DNA from: JARRQB01 sp965368585
GTDB taxonomy: Bacteria > Pseudomonadota > Gammaproteobacteria > Chromatiales > Chromatiaceae
DNA length: 40,767 nt
Assembly: GCA_965368585.1 (NCBI GenBank)
Contig: CBDUNM010000030.1
Coordinates: 1 to 40,767, forward strand
Reading direction: 5' to 3'
Made by a program: the position numbers and the translations under genes. Position 1 is the first letter of the stretch, and each line of letters opens with the position of its first letter. A model generated the notes under the pieces. The model was not told where the DNA came from. It worked only from the letters and a program-made list of their open reading frames with translations, and ran no database searches. This document shows, piece by piece, positions 1-6,929 of the stretch.

Positions 1-766
1 AGCAGGACATGCCCAGATTGCCATAGGTAAAACTGTGGTGGATACGCCGACCAGGTTTATCCAGATCACCCGCCGCCCAGGCGACCACCAACGGCGCATA
101 ATGCTCTAGGCTCGGATGCGCTTGGCTGAATATGGCTGGAAATCCGTACGGTGTAATCAGACGCTCGAATTGGTTCCCCTCAACGGCCGCTAACAACCAC
201 TGTTCGAATTGAACGGCCCAGTCGTCAGCCGGACCGCTATGACGAAGCGCATGTAGATTATGTACGGATCCTCCCGAGCCCATCACGAGTACTCCTTTCT
301 CTCGCAGAGGCCGAAGAGCAGCACCCAGTCGGGCAAGTTCGTCGAACGAACCTGTCGGCAACGACACCTGAACAACAGGCACCTGCGCCGCTGGATACAT
401 GATCTTCAAAGGTATCCACGCGCCGTGATCCAGGCCGCGTCTTTCGGCCATCCGAAATTCGAGACCCTTTTCACCAAGACGCCGCAAAATGTCCGCAGAC
501 AATTCATCGTTACCGACAGCCGGGTATTCCATTTCGTAGAGCGCTTGTGGAAACCCACCGAAATCATGGATGGTCGACAACTGGCCACCAGTCGTGACAC
601 CGACTGGATTGTCGGTCCAATGCGCGGAGACAACGACGATGGACCGCGGATCAGGAAACCTTCGGGCAAGATTCTCCATTGCGTCCATGGCAGGGCTTTC
701 CGACAACAGGATGTCGGGCGCGCCATGGGATACGAATATCGAAGGCAGCGATTCAGTAGCGTACAT
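1..766 (-). CDS. ygiD: DODA-type extradiol ring-opening dioxygenase (3' end outside window)
   Basis: The gene reads from an ATG at 766 off the left edge; 255 codons are visible and no stop is reached. The family (class III extradiol dioxygenases, LigB fold, E. coli YgiD and plant DOPA dioxygenase) cleaves catechol-type rings using a bound metal. Visible family signatures are FVSHGAPDIL near the N-terminus (His14), VVSAHW (His49), TIHDFGGFP, GLDHGAWIPL (His114) and GSGGSVHNL (His169), which supply the expected metal and catalytic histidines. The visible part ends at YGNLGMSC, so only a short C-terminus is missing. It is the last visible gene of a minus-strand operon (DoxX, hydroquinone reductase, CDGSH protein, this gene). 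The true substrate cannot be told; an aromatic diol is the inference. Confidence 0.88.
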   Translation of the reverse strand, partial: MYATESLPSIFVSHGAPDILLSESPAMDAMENLARRFPDPRSIVVVSAHWTDNPVGVTTGGQLSTIHDFGGFPQALYEMEYPAVGNDELSADILRRLGEKGLEFRMAERRGLDHGAWIPLKIMYPAAQVPVVQVSLPTGSFDELARLGAALRPLREKGVLVMGSGGSVHNLHALRHSGPADDWAVQFEQWLLAAVEGNQFERLITPYGFPAIFSQAHPSLEHYAPLVVAWAAGDLDKPGRRIHHSFTYGNLGMSC

Positions 767-855
767 CACTGACTCCAGTCGTCAGAGCAGGACTGGACAG
801 TTCAATCGCACGCAACCACGGGAGCGGCACCATTTCAGCTATCACCGTCACAAGG

Positions 856-1098
856 TCAAAGTCCCTTGTGCGCCCCGTCGCAATAAGGTTTCTTCCCACT
901 GTGCTTGCAACCACACAGATAGACGGTGCCTGTCTTGTCTGCCGTGAAGGCAATGGGCTCATGCCCGGTACCTTTATGTGAGCCGTCGCAGAATGGTTGG
1001 TTTTCGCTGCGCCCGCAAGCACACCAGAAATATTCCTTCCCTTCCTCTACGTCCGTGGCAAACGGGGCCTTTTGCGCAATCCTCACGTCATTACTCAT
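856..1098 (-). CDS. Double CDGSH-type iron-sulfur protein
   Basis: An 80-residue protein built of two CDGSH iron-sulfur motifs. The first has Cys26, Cys28, Cys37 and His41 (CACG...FCDGSH). The second has Cys62, Cys64, Cys73 and His77 (CGCK...YCDGAH). Each Cys3-His set is expected to hold one [2Fe-2S] cluster, as in the mitoNEET/MiNT family, whose members are redox-active and often tied to oxidative or iron stress. There is no signal peptide or membrane anchor, so it is probably cytosolic. It lies 43 bp downstream of the hydroquinone reductase gene and 89 bp upstream of the dioxygenase on the same strand. A redox partner role for either enzyme is inference. Confidence 0.9.
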   Translation of the reverse strand: MSNDVRIAQKAPFATDVEEGKEYFWCACGRSENQPFCDGSHKGTGHEPIAFTADKTGTVYLCGCKHSGKKPYCDGAHKGL

Positions 1099-1141
1099 GC
1101 TATGTCTCCTACCGATGGCTGAAAGAATTATTGGTCTACGG

Positions 1142-2101
1142 TCACCATTCGACCGCCGGGCCGACGGGGACGATTCCCGAAGGATTAAGTGCCCGAATCG
1201 AGTAGTACCCCGTCTTGATGTGATCGAGGTCGACCGTACCGGCGATCCCCGGAAGGTCGTAGATCCGTCGTATGTACTCGCTGATATTTGGATAGTCGCT
1301 CACCCGCCGGAGGTTCGTCTTGAACAGACCATAGTAGGCCGAGTCGAATCGAACCAGCGTGACGAAAACGCGCACGTCGGCCTCGGTCAATCGGTTCCCG
1401 ACAAGGAAATCCTGTCCATCGAGCCGCCGTTCGATGAAATCCAGGCTGTCGAACACGTCGTGCACGGCCTTGTCGTACGCGATCTGTGTAGTGGCGAACC
1501 CAGCACGGTATACGCCGTTGTTGAACCGGTAGTAAAGACGCTCGTTGAGAGCGTCGATCTCGGCCTGCAGAGCGGGCGGGTACAGGTCCAGATCGTTGGC
1601 CGCCACCGCCCCAAATGCACCGTTCAACATACGAATGATTTCTGAAGACTCGTTGCTGACAATGGTTTCACGCTGCTTGTCCCAAAGTACCGGCACCGTG
1701 ATCTGCCCCGTATAGTCCGGCTTCGCACGCAAATAAAGCTCATAGAGGTACCGAGCCCCATAGTGCGGGTCGGCTTGAGAACCCATCAGCGCATCGGCAT
1801 CACCACCAAAGCGCCACACCTTTTCGGTGAGCCGGGGGTCGAGTACGGTCACCGAAACGACATCCTGCAATCCCTTGAGCGCGCGTACCATAAGGGTCCG
1901 TGAAGCCCAAGGGCAGATCAACGCCACGTAGAGATGGTATCGACCCGGCTCGGCAACAAAGCCTCCTTCGCCGCTTGGCCCCGGCCTTCCATCTGCCGTG
2001 ATCCAGTTACGGAACCCAGCATCCTCGCGTACAAAGCCACCCTCTTCATCCGTGTCATGCACAGGCTGGAAGTCTTGTGCCCATTGTCCATTGATCAACA
2101 T
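1142..2101 (-). CDS. yqjG: Glutathionyl-hydroquinone reductase (GST superfamily, Xi class)
   Basis: This 319-residue protein has the layout of YqjG/ECM4-type enzymes, which use glutathione to reduce glutathionyl-hydroquinones back to hydroquinones. The thioredoxin-like N-terminal domain contains the family motif LICPWASR with the catalytic Cys63, at the same position as in E. coli YqjG. The conserved stretch TVPVLWDKQRETIVSNES follows, then an all-helical GST C-terminal domain with YRAGFATTQ and LTEADVRVFVTLVRFD. The length is normal for the family. The upstream gene encodes a DoxX protein, as in the E. coli yqjF-yqjG pair, which supports a role in handling quinone or aromatic electrophiles. 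Confidence 0.93.
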   Translation of the reverse strand: MLINGQWAQDFQPVHDTDEEGGFVREDAGFRNWITADGRPGPSGEGGFVAEPGRYHLYVALICPWASRTLMVRALKGLQDVVSVTVLDPRLTEKVWRFGGDADALMGSQADPHYGARYLYELYLRAKPDYTGQITVPVLWDKQRETIVSNESSEIIRMLNGAFGAVAANDLDLYPPALQAEIDALNERLYYRFNNGVYRAGFATTQIAYDKAVHDVFDSLDFIERRLDGQDFLVGNRLTEADVRVFVTLVRFDSAYYGLFKTNLRRVSDYPNISEYIRRIYDLPGIAGTVDLDHIKTGYYSIRALNPSGIVPVGPAVEW

Positions 2102-2177
2102 TGGCTTTTCTCTCCTAATTCGGGATTGCGATCAGCCCCGGTTCAGGGGCTGATCACCTTGCTCGTTTATCGGTCGA

Positions 2178-2612
2178 TCACGCGGTGGCGCCGACGACAG
2201 CCACTTGCGCACCTTTGCGGCCAAATATGCTGCTCAGGCTGAGAGCACCGTTGCCCAACAGTGCTTGGGCAATGGAGGCCACAATGAGAAAAGCCGAGTA
2301 TTCCCAACCACCGTGTTCATTGGTGTAGAGCCAACCATTGGCGCCGTGGACGAGGACGATGCTGCCGACAAGCACCGGCAGAAGCGCCAGCGATACCGCG
2401 CGGGTCCGAACACCGAGCACCAACAACACGCCCCCGATCAACTCGGCACCCATGGTCGGATAGGCAAACCAGCCGGGCACGCCCAGCGACTCGAAGAAAC
2501 CCACCGTGCCAGCGGGAGTGAACACGAGGACCTTCAGTAATCCGTGGGCGATAAACATGATGCCAAGCGCCGTGCGGAGCAGCAGTGCGGCATAAGCGGT
2601 CGATTGAGTCAT
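2178..2612 (-). CDS. DoxX family membrane protein (YqjF-like)
   Basis: A 144-residue protein with about four hydrophobic segments: LLLRTALGIMFIAHGLLKV, the GAELIGGVLLVLGV region, a stretch around LALLPVLVGSIVLVHG, and FLIVASIAQALLG. This is the DoxX/DoxD-like small membrane protein pattern. The start at 2612 is chosen because AGGAG lies 8 nt upstream; the longer open frame to 2984 overlaps the divergent LysR gene and has no such site. It is the first gene of the operon. In E. coli the DoxX gene yqjF precedes yqjG and is activated by the LysR regulator YhaJ in response to nitroaromatic compounds, a close parallel to this locus. The biochemical role of DoxX proteins is unclear. Confidence 0.87.
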   Translation of the reverse strand: MTQSTAYAALLLRTALGIMFIAHGLLKVLVFTPAGTVGFFESLGVPGWFAYPTMGAELIGGVLLVLGVRTRAVSLALLPVLVGSIVLVHGANGWLYTNEHGGWEYSAFLIVASIAQALLGNGALSLSSIFGRKGAQVAVVGATA

Positions 2613-2655
2613 TTCAGTTCTCCTGGGAATGTTTGCTTGCTGTGGGGGGAAGTAT

Positions 2656-2670
2656 TTGCCCCAGGGACAA
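2656..2670. promoter_or_regulatory. Candidate LysR-regulator binding site (T-N11-A dyad)
   Basis: The 120-bp divergent spacer between doxX and the LysR gene holds the 15-bp dyad TTGCCCCAGGGACAA. Six of seven base pairs around the central A2663 are symmetric, and it contains the T-N11-A core (T2657 to A2669) typical of LysR-family operators. Its position 44 bp upstream of the doxX start suits activation of the minus-strand operon. This is pattern matching only; no binding data are implied. Confidence 0.4.
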
Positions 2671-2732
2671 CAGAAACAATACGGCATTCCGTTGATATAC
2701 TGTTTCCATAACGTGAACAAAAGAACCGGACT

Positions 2733-3626
2733 ATGGATAAATTGGGCTGTATGCGGGCATTCGTGGCCGTGGTCGAGGCCGGTGGCTTTTCCGAGGCCGC
2801 ACGCCGCATGGACGTGTCGAAGGCCATGATCAGCAAGCAGGTGGCAAAACTCGAAACCGACCTTGGCGTTCGCCTCCTGCATCGCACCACCCGGCGGGTG
2901 AATGCGACAAGCACCGGGCAGGCCTATTTCGCGCAGTGCCAGCCTCTCCTCGCAGAGCTGGATGAACTGGACGCAGCCATACATGCGAACACCGCTGAAC
3001 CCAAAGGTGAACTTCGGGTGGCCGCACCGATTTCATTTGCTGAACTGCATCTGATGCGCCCTGTGTCGGATTTTTCCCACCGCTATCCCAAGGTACGACT
3101 GAACCTGATCCTGAGTGATCGCTTTGTGGACCTGGTGGATGAGAGGATCGATGTGGCTATTCGCATCGGGGACTTGGAAGACTCATCGCTGGTTGCCCGC
3201 AAGCTTGGCACAACCTCTTTGCTGGCTTGTGCGGCGCCGGCTTATCTCGAAGGGCACGGCGAACCAACCAACCCGCAGCAGCTGGCGGATCATCTCTGCG
3301 TGGTCGACAGTAATCACCCGACCGGCACCCGTTTGACTTTGCGCGACGGGGATAATGACATCACGATCGATGTGCCAGCCAAGGTAGTGGTCAACAGCGC
3401 GCGCGCTGCCAGAGAACTGGCCCTGCTGGGCGCAGGAATCTGCTATCTGCCTTCGTTTGCAATTGCGGACGACATTGCGCAAGGACGGCTGCGGCGGTTG
3501 CTGTCTGACCACAAGTCAACGCCCTTGGGCATCTATGCCGTCTATCCCCATCGCCGACACTTGTCTGCCAAGGTCCGGCTCTTCATCGAGCACTTGGCCG
3601 AACATTGTAAAAACCTTTGCGTTTGA
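2733..3626 (+). CDS. LysR family transcriptional regulator (YhaJ-like context)
   Basis: A 297-residue LysR-type regulator. Residues 1-60 form the winged helix-turn-helix (FVAVVEAGGFSEAARRM ... SKQVAKLETDLGVRLLHRTTR). The rest is the periplasmic-binding-protein-like effector domain (roughly 90-290), opened by the GELRVAAPISF strand. It is transcribed divergently from the doxX operon, the usual arrangement for a LysR protein controlling its neighbour. The match in context with E. coli yhaJ-yqjF suggests an aromatic or quinone-like effector; that is inference. No strong ribosome binding site precedes the ATG at 2733. Confidence 0.92.
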   Translation: MDKLGCMRAFVAVVEAGGFSEAARRMDVSKAMISKQVAKLETDLGVRLLHRTTRRVNATSTGQAYFAQCQPLLAELDELDAAIHANTAEPKGELRVAAPISFAELHLMRPVSDFSHRYPKVRLNLILSDRFVDLVDERIDVAIRIGDLEDSSLVARKLGTTSLLACAAPAYLEGHGEPTNPQQLADHLCVVDSNHPTGTRLTLRDGDNDITIDVPAKVVVNSARAARELALLGAGICYLPSFAIADDIAQGRLRRLLSDHKSTPLGIYAVYPHRRHLSAKVRLFIEHLAEHCKNLCV

Positions 3627-3727
3627 GGTTTTGCCGGGAGGCGATGCTCGTTCGGCGTGTTGATTGGTTGGCTATAAACCAGAAGTCGGAACCAGCCCCC
3701 CCGCCGAGTTGCTTGCTTCAGACTTCA

Positions 3728-3891
3728 GACCGCCGCGAAAATCGAAGCGAATTCAAATCTCTCCCCGCGCACACCTAACACCCTGATTTGCGCAACCCTT
3801 TGGTTTTGCCCGAAACTTAACGTCTTCATTTCTAGCACTTTTGGAAGGATAACCCCTTGAGCCACCGCCCCAGGAAAAGGTTCGGCCAGAA
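3728..3891 (+). repeat. Left copy of the rsmA-upstream direct repeat
   Basis: These 164 bp align without gaps to 9395-9558, with about 136 matches by eye. The first 23 bases are identical, the middle is more divergent, and the last 35 bases differ at one position. In the right copy the same bases are the leader, ribosome binding site (GGAAGG), TTG start and first codons of the intact rsmA gene. In this copy the similarity stops abruptly after the twelfth codon begins, and unrelated sequence follows. The 402-bp stretch from the LysR gene to the HxlR gene holds this repeat and no intact gene. Confidence 0.85.
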
Positions 3892-4006
3892 GTGTTGCCC
3901 GGTGTGGTTTTCCTGCGGATTTTGCGGAGTTAGAGAAGTAGGAATTGGTGCTGTCGACGATTTCGCCGACATCCAATCGATGCAGGCATTGACACACCTC
4001 GCATAG
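3857..4006 (+). pseudogene. Truncated 5' fragment of rsmA fused to unrelated sequence
   Basis: Reading from TTG 3857, the first eleven residues match the true RsmA N-terminus (MSHRPRKRFGQ). The frame then runs into unrelated sequence, ending at a TAG at 4004-4006 after 49 codons. The upstream GGAAGG is retained, so a short chimeric peptide could still be made, but no methyltransferase motif is present. It is best read as the leftover gene end from a duplication or insertion at rsmA. The downstream part was not recognised. Confidence 0.75.
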
Positions 4007-4028
4007 ATGCGGACAGCGCAGTGCGAGT

Positions 4029-4394
4029 TCATATCCCGTTGTCTTCCGCCCAGTCTTTGAGTTGCTCCAGCACAGTCAGCGACGATCGACCGAACTCAGT
4101 GATCTCGTAGGCAACGGCGATAGGTCTGGTGCTCAATACCTTTCGCTTTACCAGGCCGATATCTTCCATCTCCTTGAGGCGCTGCGTAACCATCTTCTTG
4201 CTCGCGCCACCAAGCTGACGGGCGAGATCGTTGAAACGGACAGGGCCGTCCTGCAGATGCCACAGGATCGAGCCCTTCCACTTGCCACCGATGATGCGCA
4301 TACCGCGCTCGATGGCGCAGGGTTCGGTACAGGCGTTGACTACGGCCTTCCGACCGTTGGGCCTGAGTTCCACGCGTGCCTTGACTGCCTTCAT
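4029..4394 (-). CDS. HxlR family transcriptional regulator
   Basis: A 121-residue winged-helix protein with the HxlR core: PCAIERGMRIIGGKWKGSILWHL, then FNDLARQLGG, the recognition helix region KKMVTQRLKEMEDIGLVKR and the wing ending EITEFGRSSLTVLEQL. Cys26 lies just before the domain, where quinone- and thiol-stress-sensing HxlR proteins such as B. subtilis YodB carry their redox cysteine; Cys22 is a second nearby thiol. It is divergent from the mdaB operon, with an 82-bp spacer holding a short palindrome. No Shine-Dalgarno sequence is visible before the ATG. A role as thiol-sensing repressor of the operon is inferred. Confidence 0.92.
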   Translation of the reverse strand: MKAVKARVELRPNGRKAVVNACTEPCAIERGMRIIGGKWKGSILWHLQDGPVRFNDLARQLGGASKKMVTQRLKEMEDIGLVKRKVLSTRPIAVAYEITEFGRSSLTVLEQLKDWAEDNGI

Positions 4395-4397
4395 GGT

Positions 4398-4412
4398 TAC
4401 TAAAAGTATACT
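4398..4412. promoter_or_regulatory. Candidate HxlR operator between hxlR and mdaB
   Basis: The sequence TACTAAAAGTATACT contains two overlapping inverted repeats: TACT-AAA-AGTA (4398-4408) and the perfect palindrome AGTATACT (4405-4412). It resembles the TACT...AGTA sites bound by HxlR proteins such as YodB. It starts 4 bp before the hxlR start codon, so binding would block that gene directly. A TTGACG hexamer at 4415-4420 could be a -35 element toward mdaB, but no convincing -10 follows. Confidence 0.4.
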
Positions 4413-4476
4413 GGTTGACGTTGGTTTCTTAGCGTAACACCATCACAGCATGCTTTCACCAAAGGGAACCGAACCG

Positions 4477-5103
4477 ATGTCGAACATACTGATTATCAAC
4501 GCCCACGAGTACTACCCGTTCTCCGAAGGCCGGCTGAACCGCACTCTCGCGGAAAAAGCGGCGCAGACCTTTGCGGCCAACGGGCACGCGGTAAAGAGCA
4601 CGACGATGCAGGACGACTACGATGTCGCCACGGAGCTGGAAAAGCACCAGTGGGCCGACGTCATCCTGCTGCAGACGCCGGTCAACTGGATGGGCGTGCC
4701 CTGGTCGTTCAAGAAGTATATGGATACCGTCTATTCCGCCGGCATGGACGGCACCCTGTGCGACGGCGATGGGCGCACCCGCAGTGATCCCACCAGGCAG
4801 TACGGATCCGGCGGAACTCTGGTCAAGAAGAAATACATGCTCTCGCTGACCTTCAATGCGCCCAAAGAAGCCTTCAACGATCCCGAGCAGTACCTGTTCC
4901 AAGGCAGGTCCGTGGACGATCTGCTGTTCCCGATGCACATGAACTTCCGCTTCTTCGGCATGGAGCCGCTTGAGACGTTCGCCTGCCACGATGTCATGAA
5001 GAACCCGGACATCGACAACGACCTGATTCGGTTCGAAGCACACCTCAACAAGCATTTTTCGGGAGTCGGCCGCGATGAGCAAAAAGTACAACGTGCACTG
5101 TGA
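4477..5103 (+). CDS. mdaB: NAD(P)H quinone oxidoreductase, MdaB type
   Basis: The 208-residue protein follows E. coli MdaB closely: MSNILIIN start, YDV...WADVILLQTPVNWMGVPWS, FKKYMDTVYSAG, DGRTRSDPTRQYGSGG, KKYMLSLTFNAP and FFGMEPLETF. MdaB is an FAD-containing, flavodoxin-fold enzyme that reduces quinones by two electrons, avoiding semiquinone radicals. The ATG at 4477 is preferred over 4450 because AAAGGG lies just upstream and it gives the family N-terminus. The C-terminus is about 13 residues longer than in E. coli and overlaps the next gene by 29 bp. It is the first gene of the HxlR-linked operon. Confidence 0.93.
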   Translation: MSNILIINAHEYYPFSEGRLNRTLAEKAAQTFAANGHAVKSTTMQDDYDVATELEKHQWADVILLQTPVNWMGVPWSFKKYMDTVYSAGMDGTLCDGDGRTRSDPTRQYGSGGTLVKKKYMLSLTFNAPKEAFNDPEQYLFQGRSVDDLLFPMHMNFRFFGMEPLETFACHDVMKNPDIDNDLIRFEAHLNKHFSGVGRDEQKVQRAL

Positions 5104-5476
5104 CTGCGGGGCGGTCGAGGTCGAAATGACCGGCACCCCCAGGGTGCATGCCTTTTGCCACTGCGAGGACTGCCGTGCCCTGCTCGACGTGCCCTATCAC
5201 TCGGTCACCGCTTGGGATGCGGATAAGGTCCACATCACGTCGGGCGCCGAGGATACGATCGAGTACAACTATCCGAAGTTGGAGATGACCCGCGTGTTCT
5301 GCAAACACTGCGGTGAGACGCTGTTCAACACCAACGCGATGGGTTGGCGACTGGTATCGCAACTCCTCATCCGCAAGTGCAACAACGACGAACTACCAGA
5401 GGAGTTCGAGTCCAACGCGCATTTCTACTACGACCGTCGGATCGTCGATATCGATGACCAACTACCAAAGAGTTAG
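5075..5476 (+). CDS. GFA family zinc protein (glutathione/formaldehyde-linked)
   Basis: A 133-residue protein with the GFA/CENP-V cysteine pattern: Cys9 and Cys11 (CDCG), Cys28, Cys30 and Cys33 (CHCEDC), then Cys76 and Cys79 (CKHCG), which bind two zinc ions in this beta-sheet fold. The founding member was described as forming S-hydroxymethylglutathione from formaldehyde and glutathione, though most members are uncharacterised. Its start lies inside the 3' end of mdaB (29-bp overlap), implying translational coupling. Its neighbours (GST, Kef) support a glutathione-related role. Confidence 0.87.
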   Translation: MSKKYNVHCDCGAVEVEMTGTPRVHAFCHCEDCRALLDVPYHSVTAWDADKVHITSGAEDTIEYNYPKLEMTRVFCKHCGETLFNTNAMGWRLVSQLLIRKCNNDELPEEFESNAHFYYDRRIVDIDDQLPKS

Positions 5477-5483
5477 GCACGTA

Positions 5484-6233
5484 GTGAAAAACGCTCAGGC
5501 ACAGACAAAGGGCCGGTTGAAATTCTATTGCGCGTGGTACTGCCCGTTCGCACAGCGCGCATGGATGGCACAACTGCACAAGGAACTCGACTTCGAGTAC
5601 ATCGAGGTCGATCCCTACCGTGAATCGACCTGGTGGCTGAGGATCTCGCGCAAACGGGCCAAGGTCCCCGTGATCGTCTCCCCGCCCGGCAATACGAACG
5701 GGCCGACCACCGTGATCGACTCAACCCGGATCCTAGAGTACCTCGAAGATAGGGTGCCCGAGCACAATCCACTCTATCCGGGTGACGAGAACGCCCGCGC
5801 CGAGCTGCGCTTCTGGGGCGACCATATCAATGAGCGGATCGTCCCTTACCTGTACCGCTTTCTTGAAGCGCATGAACCCGGCGAGTACCGGGACGACTCG
5901 CGGAAAGCGCTGTTGGAAGGCCTGGAGGAGCTGGCCGAAGCGATGTCGCCGGACGGCTCCTACTTCAGCGGTGCCGCCCTGACCGCGGTCGACATCCTGT
6001 TGGTGCCGTTCGCCTATCGGATCGATGCCCTGCTCGGTCACTACCGCGACTTCGCGCTGCCCACATCCGGGAAGACCTGGCCCCGCTATCAACGCTGGTA
6101 CGACAACATGCGCAATACGCCACTGTTCCAGCGCACCCTGACCGATCCGGACCACTATCGGCAACGCCTGATTGAACACTACCTGCCCTATAGCCAGGGC
6201 AAGGGGCAACAGGACGTCACAGAGGTCCCGTAG
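5484..6233 (+). CDS. Glutathione S-transferase family protein with CPFA active-site motif
   Basis: A 249-residue GST. The thioredoxin-like N-terminal domain carries YCAWYCPFAQRAW, with Cys20 in the CPFA position used as the catalytic cysteine by omega-like GSTs; Cys16 is a second cysteine four residues earlier. KVPVIV and the glutathione-binding DSTRILEYLED follow, then the helical C-terminal domain with LTAVDILLVPFAYR. The GTG at 5484 is chosen because it lies 7 bp after the GFA stop with AAAGAG upstream; the longer frame overlaps the GFA gene. Cysteine GSTs usually perform thiol transfer or deglutathionylation rather than simple conjugation; the substrate is unknown. Confidence 0.9.
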   Translation: MKNAQAQTKGRLKFYCAWYCPFAQRAWMAQLHKELDFEYIEVDPYRESTWWLRISRKRAKVPVIVSPPGNTNGPTTVIDSTRILEYLEDRVPEHNPLYPGDENARAELRFWGDHINERIVPYLYRFLEAHEPGEYRDDSRKALLEGLEELAEAMSPDGSYFSGAALTAVDILLVPFAYRIDALLGHYRDFALPTSGKTWPRYQRWYDNMRNTPLFQRTLTDPDHYRQRLIEHYLPYSQGKGQQDVTEVP

Positions 6234-6239
6234 AAAGGC

Positions 6240-6926
6240 GTGACAAAGCAAATCGAATCAAATACGGAAACAACCCAAATGGATAACCGGCAGCATGTGG
6301 ATGAGGTATCAAACACGATACGTCGGATCCTGGTCCTGCTCGCCCACCCATCACTCGACCGTTCGGAAGTGAATCGACCCATGGCGGAAGCGATCGATGG
6401 ACTCGACGGTGTCACGCTGATCGACCTGTATGCCGAGTACCCGGACTTTCAGATCGACATCGACCGCGAACAGGCCCAATTGCTCGCGCACGATGTCGTC
6501 GTGTTTCAGCATCCGCTGTACTGGTATTCGACGCCAGCCATCCTGAAGGAATGGCAAGACCTGGTGCTGGAGCACGGCTTTGCCTATGGCACGGAAGGCA
6601 CCGCGTTGCATGGCAAGATCTTCTTCAACGCGCTGACCGCAGGCGGCCTCGAGGCCGCTTATTGTGCCGAAGGCTACAACCACTTCACGATCCGCGAACT
6701 CCTGCACCCGATCGAGCAGACGGCGATGTTGTGCGGCATGACCTATCTGCCACCCTTCGCATTGTTCGGTTCGCGCACTGCGGTTGACGAAGGCCGCATC
6801 GATCGCCACATCGTTGACTGGGTCCGGCTGCTCGAGGCCGTCCGTGACAACCGCATCGATATCGCAGGTGCACAAAGTCTGCCTCAGCTCAACAGCGTGC
6901 TGAGCCAGGTGTCAGAGGAGAACTGA
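6240..6926 (+). CDS. kefG: KefG/KefF-like flavodoxin-fold ancillary subunit of the Kef K+ efflux system
   Basis: The protein (228 residues from GTG 6240, 215 from ATG 6279) matches KefG through DLYAEYPDFQIDIDREQA, VVFQHPLYWYSTPAILKEW and GFAYGTEGTALHGK. KefF/KefG proteins are FMN-binding quinone-reductase-fold subunits that sit on the cytoplasmic face of KefC/KefB and are needed for full efflux activity. The start is uncertain: GTG 6240 follows AAAGG too closely, while ATG 6279 has only a weak site; the conserved domain begins at RRILVLLAHP, about 13 residues after the second. It lies 3 bp before the antiporter gene. Confidence 0.88.
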   Translation: MTKQIESNTETTQMDNRQHVDEVSNTIRRILVLLAHPSLDRSEVNRPMAEAIDGLDGVTLIDLYAEYPDFQIDIDREQAQLLAHDVVVFQHPLYWYSTPAILKEWQDLVLEHGFAYGTEGTALHGKIFFNALTAGGLEAAYCAEGYNHFTIRELLHPIEQTAMLCGMTYLPPFALFGSRTAVDEGRIDRHIVDWVRLLEAVRDNRIDIAGAQSLPQLNSVLSQVSEEN

Positions 6927-6929
6927 ACC

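Noticed and set aside
260..772. Plus-strand open frame of 170 codons at the left end
   Set aside because: Antisense to the DODA dioxygenase, whose conserved histidine motifs are clear on the minus strand.
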